DNA of 64,000 nt from Streptomyces sp. NBC_00659 (GCF_036226925.1 NZ_CP109031.1:2294001-2358000), one strand, 5' to 3'; positions 44,825 through 53,819 are shown, counted from the stretch's first letter. Notes: a model not told the origin generated them from the sequence alone. Numbers and translations are program-made.

Positions 44825-44843
44825 AAACTAGCGATGATAGTTT
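44825..44843 (-). promoter_or_regulatory. Operator upstream of the ALDH-ADH operon
   Basis: AAACTAGCGATGATAGTTT, matching the 40377 site around AAACTAGC-N3-GCTAGTTT. On the minus strand it lies directly before the -10-like TAGGGT. Confidence 0.7.
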
Positions 44844-44934
44844 TGCGGCGCCAGGGTGACCTTCCGCACCGCAGGTCACGGGCACCGGCCCCGCGCGGAG
44901 TCCGCACCCCGCACACCCCGCGCACCCCGGGGAG

Positions 44935-46281
44935 TCACTCCTCCAGGTCGGGAAGCCGCTCCGGTGCCGGGCAGATCCGTTCGCCGCTCCGGTCGAAGAC
45001 GAACAGGTGGGCGAGGTCCACGAGGAGCGGGATCTGCATGCCGTGGCGGAGTTCGATGTCGGGCGTGGTGCGGACGACGAGATCGCCGGGCAGCCGCCCC
45101 TCGGGTGGTGTCTGCCCGGGGTGATCGGCCTCGTCGTCCGAGGGGTGGTCGAGGACGACGACCGGTCCGGCCCGCAGCGCCCCGGCGCGCCCCCGCAGCC
45201 GGTCCAGGACGGTGCCGGCGTCACGGCGCCGTCGTCGCGTCGGGCGGGACGGGCGCGGCGACTCCAGGTCGGGCACGACGGCCGGCCGGGAGCCCGTGTT
45301 GAAGTGGACGAGGACCTCGTGCCCCTGGAACTCCACATGCTCGACCAGACCGGTGATCGCCACCTCGCCCGGTCGGGCATCGGACGCCCTGGCGAGCCGT
45401 ATGGCCTCGGAGCGCAGCCCGACGATCACCTCACGGCCCTGCTGCACCCGGAGCAACTGGTGGTCCAGACAGAGGGGTTCGGGCAGCCGTAGGTACTGCT
45501 TGCCGAGACTGATCGTCATGGCGCCGTCGAGCGGGGCCCGGACCAGGCCGCGCAGCAGGTTGATCCGCGGGGTGCCGATGAAGGCGGCGACGAAGACGTT
45601 CGCGGGCAGCCCGTAGACCGTGCGGGGCGTGCCCAGTTGCTGGAGGACTCCGCCGCGCATCACGGCGACGCGGTCACCGAGCGACATGGCCTCGGCCTGG
45701 TCGTGGGTGACGTAGACCGTGGTCGCGCCGAGGTCCCTGGTGAGCTGGGAGATCTCGGCCCGCAGGTGGTTGCGGAGTTTGGCGTCGAGATTGGACAGCG
45801 GTTCGTCCATCAGGAAGGTGGAGGGGTGGCGCGCTATCGCCCGGCCCATCGCGACGCGCTGCCGCTCGCCGCCGGAGAGCTGGCTGGGGAAGCGGTCGAG
45901 GAGGTCCTGGATACCGAGCATCCGGGCGGTGGCGTCCACCCGGGCCCGGGGATCCTCGCCGGGTGTCTCGATCCGCAGCGGGAAGCCGATGTTGTCGCGG
46001 CTGGTCATGCTCGGATAGAGGGCGAAGTTCTGGAACACCATCGCCATGTTCCGCTCGGAGGGCGGCAGGTCGTTGGCGTACTCGCCGTCCAGGCGCACCT
46101 CGCCCTCGGTGACCTCCTCCAGTCCCGCGATCATCCTGAGCACGGTCGACTTGCCGCAGCCGGAGGGACCGAGCAGCACGAGGAATTCGCCGGGCCGGAT
46201 GTCCAGCGAGAACCGTTCCACGGCACGGGGCCCGCGGGCGTACGACTTGCTGACGTGGTGCAGGGAGATGGCGCGTGTCAT
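44935..46281 (-). CDS. Sugar-type ABC transporter ATPase (MsiK/UgpC-like), orphan
   Basis: A 448-residue ATPase of the CUT1 class. Walker A GPSGCGKST, Q-loop VFQNFALYP, signature LSGGERQRVAMGRA, Walker B TFLMDEPLSNLD and the switch His in YVTHDQAE are intact, followed by the OB/TOBE regulatory domain. In that domain an Arg/Pro/Asp-rich insertion of about 55 residues (around 335-390) is unusual. No permease or binding protein genes are adjacent; it may serve several sugar importers as MsiK does. Length exceeds MsiK (about 378) because of the insertion. Confidence 0.9.
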   Translation of the reverse strand: MTRAISLHHVSKSYARGPRAVERFSLDIRPGEFLVLLGPSGCGKSTVLRMIAGLEEVTEGEVRLDGEYANDLPPSERNMAMVFQNFALYPSMTSRDNIGFPLRIETPGEDPRARVDATARMLGIQDLLDRFPSQLSGGERQRVAMGRAIARHPSTFLMDEPLSNLDAKLRNHLRAEISQLTRDLGATTVYVTHDQAEAMSLGDRVAVMRGGVLQQLGTPRTVYGLPANVFVAAFIGTPRINLLRGLVRAPLDGAMTISLGKQYLRLPEPLCLDHQLLRVQQGREVIVGLRSEAIRLARASDARPGEVAITGLVEHVEFQGHEVLVHFNTGSRPAVVPDLESPRPSRPTRRRRRDAGTVLDRLRGRAGALRAGPVVVLDHPSDDEADHPGQTPPEGRLPGDLVVRTTPDIELRHGMQIPLLVDLAHLFVFDRSGERICPAPERLPDLEE

Positions 46282-46521
46282 GACAGGTGCCCCCGGGGGC
46301 GTGCAAGGCGCTGGTGCTCCGCGGCCGGTCGTCCCGCACGGGTCGTACGGGACCTTGAGTCACGGAAGCTAACGGACCGCACACGTCCGGGGGAAGACAC
46401 GTGGCGGTATCGGACGGGCGGGTTCGGTACGGGCGGAAACGGACGATCGGATACCGGTCGGGCCGGGACCGGGCACGGGAATCCTTCGCCGCAACTCCGG
46501 TCCGCCGCACCGCGGTTCGCC

Positions 46522-47301
46522 TCACCGGGGGCCGGCCCGCCCCAGGATCTGCGTGAGGTGGGCGAAGGCGATGACGTTGGCGGCGTATCCGGACCTGTGG
46601 TCGTAGGCGCCGCCGCAGGTGATCAGCCGCAGTTCGGGGCGCCCCCGGCTGCCGTACACCTCCTGGTCGGGGAACTGCGCCTTCGCGTACGTACGTACGA
46701 CGTCCACCGTATAGACGGCGGTCCGCCCGTCCACGCGCCGCGCCTCGACGCGCGCGCCGGGACGGATCCGTTCGAGCGGGGCGAAGACGGCGGGTCCCGT
46801 CCGGGTGTCGCGGTGGCCGACGACGAGGGCCGTACCGCGTTCGCCCGGCGTGGGACCGTCCGTGTACCAGCCGACGGGCTTCGGATCGTCCACGGGCGGC
46901 GCGGCGAGCCGTCTTCGGCGGTCCAGCCCGAGACCGATGACCTGTGCGTCGACGCCGAGGGAGGCAATGCGCAGGCGGACGGCCCGGGAGCGGGGCAGCG
47001 GTGCGGGCGGGGACGCGGGCCGGGCCGCCCGGCGGGCGGGCGGGGACGGATGCCGCCGCGCTCCGCGCGCGCCGCCGCCGGGGCGGGCGTCCGGCGTGTG
47101 CCGGGTGCCCGCCTTGCCGGCCGGAGCCCGGGAGGCGGCGCCGTCGTCGCGTACGGCGCCGGACGCCACCGTCCCGGCGGGCTCACCGTCCCCCGCCCAC
47201 CAGACGCCGCCCGCCACCAGTGCGACGGTGACCACCAGGGTCCGCGTCAGGCGGTAGGCGCGCGTCCGGTACCAGGGCCTCCGTCGTCTACGCGGCGCCA
47301 T
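46522..47301 (-). CDS. Class F sortase
   Basis: A 259-residue membrane-anchored transpeptidase: basic start, one N-terminal helix (TLVVTVALVAGGVWWAG), a Pro/Arg/Ala-rich spacer, then the sortase barrel. Catalytic residues: His in VVGHRDT, Cys in LRLITCGG, Arg in the DHRSGYAANV end. ATG 47301 overlaps the end of the preceding gene by 14 bases, so they are translationally coupled. Class F sortases are typical of actinobacteria; the physiological substrate is mostly unknown. Confidence 0.9.
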   Translation of the reverse strand: MAPRRRRRPWYRTRAYRLTRTLVVTVALVAGGVWWAGDGEPAGTVASGAVRDDGAASRAPAGKAGTRHTPDARPGGGARGARRHPSPPARRAARPASPPAPLPRSRAVRLRIASLGVDAQVIGLGLDRRRRLAAPPVDDPKPVGWYTDGPTPGERGTALVVGHRDTRTGPAVFAPLERIRPGARVEARRVDGRTAVYTVDVVRTYAKAQFPDQEVYGSRGRPELRLITCGGAYDHRSGYAANVIAFAHLTQILGRAGPR

Positions 47302-47992
47302 TGCCGCGTCGGCGCAGCCGCAGGAACACGACTCCCCCGGCCACGACGAGACCCGCGGCCGCCGCACCGGCCACCGGCGAGAAGTCCCGCTCGTGAGCGA
47401 GTCCGCCGCCGCCCGCCGGAGGTCCTCCGTTGGGGCCGCCGGGGTGTCCACCCTGGTGTCCGCCCGGGTATCCGCCCGGGTGGGTGGGTGTCGCGCTCGG
47501 CGTCGTGCTCGGCGTCGTGGACGGGGACGTGGACGGGGACGTGGACGGGGACGGGGACGGACTGCCGGGGGGGCAGTCGACCCTGAAGACCTTGCTCTTG
47601 CCCGCGCCGTTCTCGCCCTGGAAATTCCAGGTCAGCTTGTACTGGCCGTCGGGCAGCGTGAGGTCCCCTGTCCAGCCGTGCCCGGACGCGGGCACGATCA
47701 GGTTGCCCGAGAGGGTGGCACCATCGGCGACAGGAGGCTGGGTCACGATGGACCAGGTGATCTGCTGTGCCCCGTCGAAGTTGAAGCCATCGAGGTAGAA
47801 AACGCAGACCTTCGGATCGTCCCGCTGGTCGTCGACCGCGGTGTTCTCGTCGTGGACCTTGACGTCGCCGTTGTCACCGGGGGCGGCGACGGCCGGGGCA
47901 CCCAGGAGGGTGGTGCCCGCGACCGCGAGGGCCACGAGGGCACCGGCGCCGCGACGTGGGCCGGAGCGGTGCGAGAGGGACGAGATGGACAT
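47288..47992 (-). CDS. Secreted membrane-anchored protein with Ser/Pro/Thr repeats, sortase partner
   Basis: A 234-residue protein: signal peptide (1-37, cleavage near AVA-AP), a compact extracellular domain with two Cys (KVCVFYLDGFNFDG and RVDCPPG), a wall-spanning linker of SPSTSPST repeats then Gly/His/Pro repeats, and a C-terminal helix with a basic tail (VAGGVVFLRLRRRGNGAA). It resembles a cell-wall protein, but no LPxTG-type motif is present before the helix. It is encoded directly ahead of class F sortase. Function unknown. Confidence 0.82.
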   Translation of the reverse strand: MSISSLSHRSGPRRGAGALVALAVAGTTLLGAPAVAAPGDNGDVKVHDENTAVDDQRDDPKVCVFYLDGFNFDGAQQITWSIVTQPPVADGATLSGNLIVPASGHGWTGDLTLPDGQYKLTWNFQGENGAGKSKVFRVDCPPGSPSPSPSTSPSTSPSTTPSTTPSATPTHPGGYPGGHQGGHPGGPNGGPPAGGGGLAHERDFSPVAGAAAAGLVVAGGVVFLRLRRRGNGAA

Positions 47993-48220
47993 GCGAGTTC
48001 CTCCGAGTCAGATGATTTTCATACAAATCCCACTTCATCTGACTACCTTTCACATCCGCCCCGGAAAAGATCGCAACTGCGCCTGGCACCCCGCCAGGTA
48101 TCGCTCTTCCGGCGCAAGGGCACCCCGGTCCGCCGCGGCTCGTCGCGCACCCGCTCCGGCTTCGCCGGGGACCTCGGTGCGATCCCCGGCGACAGCAGCG
48201 ACAGCGCGCCCGGTGACGTC

Positions 48221-50476
48221 TCAGGGGCAGACCGCCAGTTCCACCGGCACCCCGTTGAGGACCGCCGTTCCGGACAGCGGGTCGAGAAGCGAGCCGTCGA
48301 GGAGCTGGTTGACGTTGACTCCCGGATCCAGGGCGGCATGGTTCATCCGGGTGCCGGGGCGGTCGTGGCCCCAGCCGTGCGGAAGGCTCACCACCCCGCG
48401 CCGTACGGTGTCGGTGACCTCCGCCGGGGCGATCACCTCGCCCCCGGCGCCCCTGACCCGCACCGCCGCCCCGTCGGCGAGCCCCAGCCGGGCGGCGTCG
48501 TCGGGGTGGATGTGCAGGGTGCAGCGGTTGGAACCGCCGGTGAGCGCGGGGATGTTGTGCATCCAGCTGTTGTTGGAGCGCAGATGACGGCGGCCGACGA
48601 GGACGATCGCCGCCGGGCGCTCGCGCAGCGCCTCGCGCAGGCGCGGCAGATCGGCGGCGATCGGCTCCGGAAGCAGCTCGACCTTCCCGCTGCGGGTCTT
48701 CAGCCGGCGCGGCAGGCTGGAGGAGAGCGGTCCGAGGTCGATGCCGTGCGGGTGCGCCAGCAGCTTGCCCAGGGTCAGGCCGTCGGAGCGGGCGCCGAAG
48801 CCGTCGCCGTACGGGCCGAGGCGCAGCATCATGTCGAGCCGGCGTTCGGGGCCGTTCTCGCCGGTGAGGGCGGCGGCGAGTTCACGCGGGTCGCGCCCGT
48901 GCACCGGGGACGCACTGTCCCCGGCCGCCTTGGCGAGGGTGCCCTCGATGACCATGGTGTCCACGGCGGACGGGTCGGCTCCGTGCATGCCGGTCGCGGC
49001 GAGGACGAGCCGGGCGAGGATCTCGGTCTCCGCCATCCGGCCCTCCTCCAGGGGGACGGCGGGGCGGTTGTAGCGGACCTGGTTGCGGACGGCGAGGGTG
49101 TTGAACGCGAAGTCGTGGTGCGCGCTCCGGGAGGGCGGGGGCGGCGGGAGCACGACGTGGGCGTGGCGCGAGGTCTCGTTCAGGTAGGGGTCGACGCTGA
49201 CCATGAAGTCCAGCGATTCGAGCGCCTTGTCGAGCCGGAGGCCGTCGGGTGCGGAGAGGACGGGGTTGGCGGCGACGGCGATGACCGCGCGGACCGGGCT
49301 GCCGTCCTCGGTCGGGGTGTCGATCTCCTCGGCCAGGGCGGCCAGGGGCAGTTCGCCCTTGGCCTCCGGGTGCCGGCTCACCCGGCTGTGCCAGCGGCCG
49401 AGGGCGAAGCCGTGGCCGGGGCCCGCCGGGCGTGTCCGGTCGGTGGCGGCCGTCGGGAAGAGGGCGCCGCCGGGCCGGTCGAGGTTGCCGGTGAGGATGT
49501 TGAGGACGTCCACCAGCCAGCTGGCCAGGGTGCCGTGCGGAACGGTGCAGCTGCCGATGCGGCCGTAGACGGCGGCGGTGGGTGCGGCGGCCAGCTCGCG
49601 CGCCAGCTCCCGGATGGTGACGGCGTCCACGTCGCAGGCCGCGCTCGCCGCCTCGGGGGTGAAGTCCCGCAGCGCGTCCGGGAGTTCGTCGACACCTTGG
49701 ACGTTCGGGGCGAGTGCGCCGAGGTCGACGAGCTTCTCCTCGAACAGGACGTACGCCATCGCCGCGAGGAGCATCGCGTCGGTGCCGGGGCGGATGGCCA
49801 CGTGGCGGTCGGCGAGCTTGGCCGTGCGGGTGCGGCGCGGGTCGATGACGGTCAGCGTGCCGCCGCGGGCCCGCAGCGCCCGGAGCTTGCCGGGGAAGTC
49901 GGGGGCCGTGCACAGACTCCCGTTGGACTCCAGCGGGTTGGCGCCGATGAGCAGCAGGTGGTCGGTGTGGTCCAGGTCCGGCACGGGGATCGCGTTGGCG
50001 TCGCCGAACAGCAGTCCGCTCGACACGTGCTTGGGCATCTGGTCGAGCGTGGAGGCGGTGAAGACGCTGTGCGTGCGCAGGGCGCCGAGCAGGACGGTCG
50101 GATACAGGGCGCCGGCCATGGTGTGCACGTTCGGGTTGCCGAGGACGACCCCGAGGGCGTGCGGCCCGTACCGCTCGACGACCGGGCGCAGTCCGGCGGC
50201 CACCGCGTCGAAGGCCTCCTCCCAGGTGGCCTCGCGCAGGACGCCGTCCTCACGGACGAGGGGGGTGCGCAGTCGGTCGGGGTCGCCGTCGGCGGCGCCG
50301 AAGGAGGCACCCTTCGGACAGATGAAGCCCTTGCTGAACACGTCGTCCCGGTCACCCCGGGCACCGGTCACCCGGGTGCCCTCGATGGTCAGGGTCAGCC
50401 CGCAGGTGGCCTCGCACAGGGGGCAGACGCGCAGCGCGGTTCGGGAGTCGGGGGTGGTACCGGAGGTACGGGACAC
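48221..50476 (-). CDS. Molybdopterin bis-MGD oxidoreductase
   Basis: A 751-residue enzyme of the formate dehydrogenase/assimilatory nitrate reductase/BisC superfamily. N-terminal [4Fe-4S] site C18, C21, C25, C53 (CPLCEATCG ... FICPKG), Mo-cofactor regions LLLIGANPLESNGSLC and VIDPRRTRTAKLADRHVAIRPGTDAM, and a C-terminal MopB barrel (LVGRRHLRSNNSWMHNIPALT). No Tat signal, so cytoplasmic. GTG 50476 with GGAGG seven bases upstream is chosen; the longer frame to 50587 would include the operator. No accessory subunits adjacent. Substrate unknown. Confidence 0.9.
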   Translation of the reverse strand: MSRTSGTTPDSRTALRVCPLCEATCGLTLTIEGTRVTGARGDRDDVFSKGFICPKGASFGAADGDPDRLRTPLVREDGVLREATWEEAFDAVAAGLRPVVERYGPHALGVVLGNPNVHTMAGALYPTVLLGALRTHSVFTASTLDQMPKHVSSGLLFGDANAIPVPDLDHTDHLLLIGANPLESNGSLCTAPDFPGKLRALRARGGTLTVIDPRRTRTAKLADRHVAIRPGTDAMLLAAMAYVLFEEKLVDLGALAPNVQGVDELPDALRDFTPEAASAACDVDAVTIRELARELAAAPTAAVYGRIGSCTVPHGTLASWLVDVLNILTGNLDRPGGALFPTAATDRTRPAGPGHGFALGRWHSRVSRHPEAKGELPLAALAEEIDTPTEDGSPVRAVIAVAANPVLSAPDGLRLDKALESLDFMVSVDPYLNETSRHAHVVLPPPPPSRSAHHDFAFNTLAVRNQVRYNRPAVPLEEGRMAETEILARLVLAATGMHGADPSAVDTMVIEGTLAKAAGDSASPVHGRDPRELAAALTGENGPERRLDMMLRLGPYGDGFGARSDGLTLGKLLAHPHGIDLGPLSSSLPRRLKTRSGKVELLPEPIAADLPRLREALRERPAAIVLVGRRHLRSNNSWMHNIPALTGGSNRCTLHIHPDDAARLGLADGAAVRVRGAGGEVIAPAEVTDTVRRGVVSLPHGWGHDRPGTRMNHAALDPGVNVNQLLDGSLLDPLSGTAVLNGVPVELAVCP

Positions 50477-50526
50477 GGGGTCCTCCCGGAGGGCGGTGGC
50501 TTGGGTGGCACACGGACGCGAGTGAG

Positions 50527-50546
50527 CATACCGACCGGTACGCATG
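50527..50546 (-). promoter_or_regulatory. TetR-type operator, site 3 of a shared set
   Basis: CATACCGACCGGTACGCATG, matching CATACCGACCGGTCGGTATG at 17 of 20 positions. It lies 50 bases before the molybdoenzyme start. Confidence 0.6.
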
Positions 50547-50644
50547 ACGGCGAGGGCCCTCCGGGCGTCCGTCGGAATTCCGCGCACCGGGTTCCCGCGC
50601 CCCGCGAGCGACGCGCCACGGACATCGCCACCCTGAGAAAGGGA

Positions 50645-50845
50645 CGGGGATCGGGGGAGTCCGAGAGATCCGGGGGCGAGAGGTGGTCAGGGGGGCCGAG
50701 AGGTCGGGGCGAGAAGTCCGGGGTCGAAAGATCCGGGGAGTCCGAGAGATCCGGGGGGGCCGGGGGGCCGGGGGGCCGAGAGATCCGGAGGGGGTCGAGA
50801 GGTCCGGGAAATCCGGAGAATTCGGGGAGTCCGAGAACTCCCGGG
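50645..50845 (+). repeat. Purine-rich degenerate tandem repeats with G-quadruplex potential
   Basis: About ten imperfect copies of a unit near GGGGAGTCCGAGAGATCC (for example from 50655 and 50736). In the middle, runs of seven, six and six G (50753-50759, 50762-50767, 50770-50775) are separated only by CC. Non-coding, filling most of the gap between the TetR gene's 3' end and the molybdoenzyme promoter (50477-50877). Confidence 0.8.
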
Positions 50846-50877
50846 GACTCCCCCTTGCACGCGCCGGACGTCGGCCG

Positions 50878-51495
50878 TCAGTCGAGAACCCTGGCCAGAT
50901 ACGCCCGCAGCAGCTCACGGGTCTCCGCGATGATCCGCTCGTCCCCCTCGGGATCGACCCGGAAGGCGAGGTGGACCAGGGTGTCGGCGCTCTCCACGGC
51001 GACCAGGAAGCAGCGGCGGAGGTCGTCGTCAGGTTCGCGGTCCAGGTAGCCGGAGAGCAGGTCGGTCAGGCGGTCGGCGACGCGGGTGTTGGGCTCGGCG
51101 TAACGGGCGCCGACGGGAATCTGGTTGCCGAAGTCGACGAGGGAGAAGCCCGGCGCGGTGCGCTTCATGGCGAGGTATTCGTCGAGCACCGCGTCCATCG
51201 CGGCCCGCCAGCCTCCCCCGCCCGCCTCGCGCAGACTCTCGGTGACGCGCTCGCTGTAGAGCTCCAGGTTGCGCTGGGCGAGCGCGTCGGCCATCGCCCG
51301 CTTGTTGCCGAAGAAGCGGTAGACGGAGCCGATGGGCACACCGGCCCGCTGGGCCACGGCCCGTGTGCTCAGCCCGTCGTAGCCCACCTCGTCGAGGAGG
51401 TCGGCGCAGGCGTCGAGGATTCTGGTCAGTCGTTCTGCGCTACGCCGTTGTACGGGCGCTCTGCGGAGCGAGGTCGCGTGGGGCACGGTCTTCAT
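50878..51495 (-). CDS. TetR family regulator
   Basis: A 205-residue repressor with HTH LLDEVGYDGLSTRAVAQRAGVPIGSVYRFFGNKRAMADAL and a C-terminal domain of a common actinobacterial TetR type. ATG 51495 with GGAAAGG upstream. Same strand as, and upstream of, the molybdoenzyme gene, separated by the repeat tract; it could regulate that gene. A pair of TCCGTGCCATGACCAC/TCCGTGCCGTGACCAC direct repeats (51544 and 51578, 34 apart) lies just upstream of it. Confidence 0.9.
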   Translation of the reverse strand: MKTVPHATSLRRAPVQRRSAERLTRILDACADLLDEVGYDGLSTRAVAQRAGVPIGSVYRFFGNKRAMADALAQRNLELYSERVTESLREAGGGGWRAAMDAVLDEYLAMKRTAPGFSLVDFGNQIPVGARYAEPNTRVADRLTDLLSGYLDREPDDDLRRCFLVAVESADTLVHLAFRVDPEGDERIIAETRELLRAYLARVLD

Positions 51496-51642
51496 GATGC
51501 CTTTCCGACGGGGTCCGGTGAACCTCGCCCATCAGTACGCACCTCCGTGCCATGACCACTCATTTTCGGCGGGCACATCCGTGCCGTGACCACGCGTCAC
51601 GCCTCGGGCCCGCCACCTGGGAGGTCCCCGGGGCCGACGGCG

Positions 51643-52215
51643 TCAGCCCGCCGCGGGCGACGCCGTCGAGGCGGCGGCCTCGGCCTCCGGTGTCCGCGAT
51701 TCCGGGCCGGGTATCGCGCCGGAGCCCGAGGCGGTGATGTCGGCCGTGCTCTCCACGGGCTTGCCGTGGACGGCCCAGACGGTGCCGTCGTCCGCGTACA
51801 GCCGCGCGGTGATGTGGTGGGTGCCGCGCGGCACGAGGTGCCCGGCCAGGTGGTACTCGGTGGCGCGCAGCCGGGCGACGGTCCGGCCGTCGACATAGAG
51901 GTGCGCGATGCCGTGCCCGGCGACCGGAACGGCGCGCGTGCCCTCGGGCGAGAAGCGGAAGTCGCGGACGGTCAGCCGCACGTCCCAGCCGTCGGCGGAG
52001 TCCGGCTGGATCTCGATCGCGACCTCGGGTGCCCCCTTCTTGTCCACCGCACGGTAGAGCCGTCCCTCCTCGTCCGTCTCGTCGAGCAACGTGCCCACGG
52101 GCGAGGCGGAGACCGCGGTCCCCCGCTCGTGCGCATCACCGGCGCCGCAGCCCGCGGTTCCGCCGCACAGGGCGCAGACCACGAGCGCGGTGAGCAGTCC
52201 ACACATCCACCGCAT
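51643..52215 (-). CDS. Putative lipoprotein, function unknown
   Basis: A 190-residue exported protein. Signal MRWMCGLLTALVVCALCGGTAGC with a lipobox-like TAGC gives a lipidated Cys near 23. The mature part is beta-rich (DGWDVRLTVRDFRFSPEG, HLYVDGRTVARL, THHITARLYADDGTVWA), suggesting an immunoglobulin-like fold. Ends in an Ala/Ser/Pro tail. Start ATG 52215 without a clear ribosome site. Divergent from hmgA. Confidence 0.78.
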   Translation of the reverse strand: MRWMCGLLTALVVCALCGGTAGCGAGDAHERGTAVSASPVGTLLDETDEEGRLYRAVDKKGAPEVAIEIQPDSADGWDVRLTVRDFRFSPEGTRAVPVAGHGIAHLYVDGRTVARLRATEYHLAGHLVPRGTHHITARLYADDGTVWAVHGKPVESTADITASGSGAIPGPESRTPEAEAAASTASPAAG

Positions 52216-52293
52216 GTCCGGGAGCGTAGAACAAGGCCCCTTACGGCCGGATCCCCCTGAAGTCGGGTTCTTGGAGCGGCCGCACACCCTTGA

Positions 52294-52325
52294 GGACTAG
52301 GACCTGACCGGAGAGGTCCTAGTCC
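52294..52325 (+). promoter_or_regulatory. Perfect long inverted repeat upstream of hmgA
   Basis: GGACTAGGACCT and AGGTCCTAGTCC, a perfect 12-base inverted repeat with an 8-base spacer, in the divergent gap between the lipoprotein and hmgA. Divergent placement argues for an operator rather than a terminator. The UTRA-type GntR gene just downstream of hmgA is a likely binder. Confidence 0.65.
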
Positions 52326-52430
52326 CCTGGCACATTCCGGCCAACCCTCGACCTGCCCCGGCCGGCCTCTTGCGCGGGGCGGGAGGGAATCCTACGGTGA
52401 TGCATAGGAATCAGGCGCGAGGGAGCGATC

Positions 52431-53771
52431 ATGAGCGGGGACGCGAGGAAGACGGCCGAGGGGCTGGCCTACCTCTCCGGATTCGGCAACGAACACAGCT
52501 CGGAGGCGGTCCCGGGGGCCCTGCCGCACGGCCGCAACGCGCCGCAGCGAGCACCCCTCGGCCTGTACGCGGAGCAGCTGAGCGGTTCGGCGTTCACCGA
52601 GCCGCGAGCGTCCAACCGGCGTTCGTGGCTCTACCGGATCCGGCCGTCGGCCGCGCACCCCGCGTTCACCCGCACCGACAACGGCACGCTGCGGACGGCG
52701 CCGTTCACCGAGACGGTGCCCGACCCGAACCGGCTGCGCTGGAACCCGCTCCCCGAGCCTCCCGCCGGGACGGACTTCCTCGCGGGCCTGTGGACGCTCG
52801 GCGGCAACGGCGACGCCGGTCAGCGCACCGGGATCGCGGTGCACCTCTACCACGCCAACGCGTCGATGGAGCGGGTGTTCAGCGACGCCGACGGCGAGCT
52901 GCTCATCGTCCCGGAGCGCGGCGGCCTGCTGCTGCGCACCGAGTTCGGGCTGCTGCACGTGGAACCGGGCCAGATGGCGCTGATCCCCCGGGGGGTGCGT
53001 TTCCGGGTGGAGCTTCTGGACACGGCACCGGAGGGCGGGCGCGGCCGCGGCGCCCGGGGTTATGTGTGCGAGAACTACGGGGCGCCCTTCCAGCTGCCCG
53101 ACCTCGGCCCGATCGGCGCCAACGGCCTCGCCAACGCCCGCGACTTCCTGGCCCCGGTCGCCGCCTACGAGGACGTCGAGGGTCCCGTCGAGGTGGTGAA
53201 CAAGTTCTGCGGCAACCTCTGGACGGCGACGTACGACCACTCGCCGCTGGACGTCGTCGCCTGGCACGGCAACCATGTGCCGTACGTCTACGACCTGCAT
53301 CGTTTCAATGTGATCGGCTCCATCAGCTACGACCACCCGGACCCCTCGATCTTCACGGTGCTGACCTCGCCGTCCGACACCCCGGGTCTGGCCGGTGTCG
53401 ACTTCGTCGTGTTCGCGCCGCGCTGGCTGGTGGGCGAGGACACGTTCCGGCCCCCGTACTTCCACCGGAACGTGATGAGCGAGTACATGGGCCTCGTCGA
53501 GGGCGCCTACGACGCGAAGGCGGAGGGCTTCGTGCCGGGCGGCGGCTCGCTGCACAACATGATGTCGGCGCACGGTCCGGACCAGGAGACCTTCGACCGT
53601 GCCAGCGCCGCCGAGCTGAAGCCCCAGAAGATCGACGACGGTCTGGCGTTCATGTTCGAGACCCGCTGGCCGATGACCGCGACGGCCCAGGCGGCCGGGG
53701 CGGAACATCTCCAGCAGGGCTACGACGACGTGTGGAAGGGGCTCGGAAGGCACTTCCGTCCGGCCGGCTGA
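52431..53771 (+). CDS. hmgA: Homogentisate 1,2-dioxygenase
   Basis: A 446-residue non-heme iron enzyme that opens the ring of homogentisate to maleylacetoacetate in tyrosine and phenylalanine breakdown. Conserved stretches: [13 protein letters not shown] at the start, [27 protein letters not shown], and the iron-binding [15 protein letters not shown]. Length fits the family. GAGGGAG six bases before ATG 52431. Loss in other organisms gives brown pyomelanin. The GntR gene follows after 48 bases. Confidence 0.97.
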   Translation: MSGDARKTAEGLAYLSGFGNEHSSEAVPGALPHGRNAPQRAPLGLYAEQLSGSAFTEPRASNRRSWLYRIRPSAAHPAFTRTDNGTLRTAPFTETVPDPNRLRWNPLPEPPAGTDFLAGLWTLGGNGDAGQRTGIAVHLYHANASMERVFSDADGELLIVPERGGLLLRTEFGLLHVEPGQMALIPRGVRFRVELLDTAPEGGRGRGARGYVCENYGAPFQLPDLGPIGANGLANARDFLAPVAAYEDVEGPVEVVNKFCGNLWTATYDHSPLDVVAWHGNHVPYVYDLHRFNVIGSISYDHPDPSIFTVLTSPSDTPGLAGVDFVVFAPRWLVGEDTFRPPYFHRNVMSEYMGLVEGAYDAKAEGFVPGGGSLHNMMSAHGPDQETFDRASAAELKPQKIDDGLAFMFETRWPMTATAQAAGAEHLQQGYDDVWKGLGRHFRPAG

Positions 53772-53819
53772 CCTTCACCGGCCGTTGCCTTCCACGCCCG
53801 CGACCTGTACGGATACCTC

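Noticed and set aside
47288..47400. LPxTG sorting signal in the sortase partner
   Set aside because: The residues before the C-terminal helix (GGGLAHERDFSPVAGA) contain no LPxTG-like motif.
52294..52325. Terminator reading of the hmgA inverted repeat
   Set aside because: It lies between divergent genes, so nothing needs to terminate there. The 8-base spacer and position suit an operator better.
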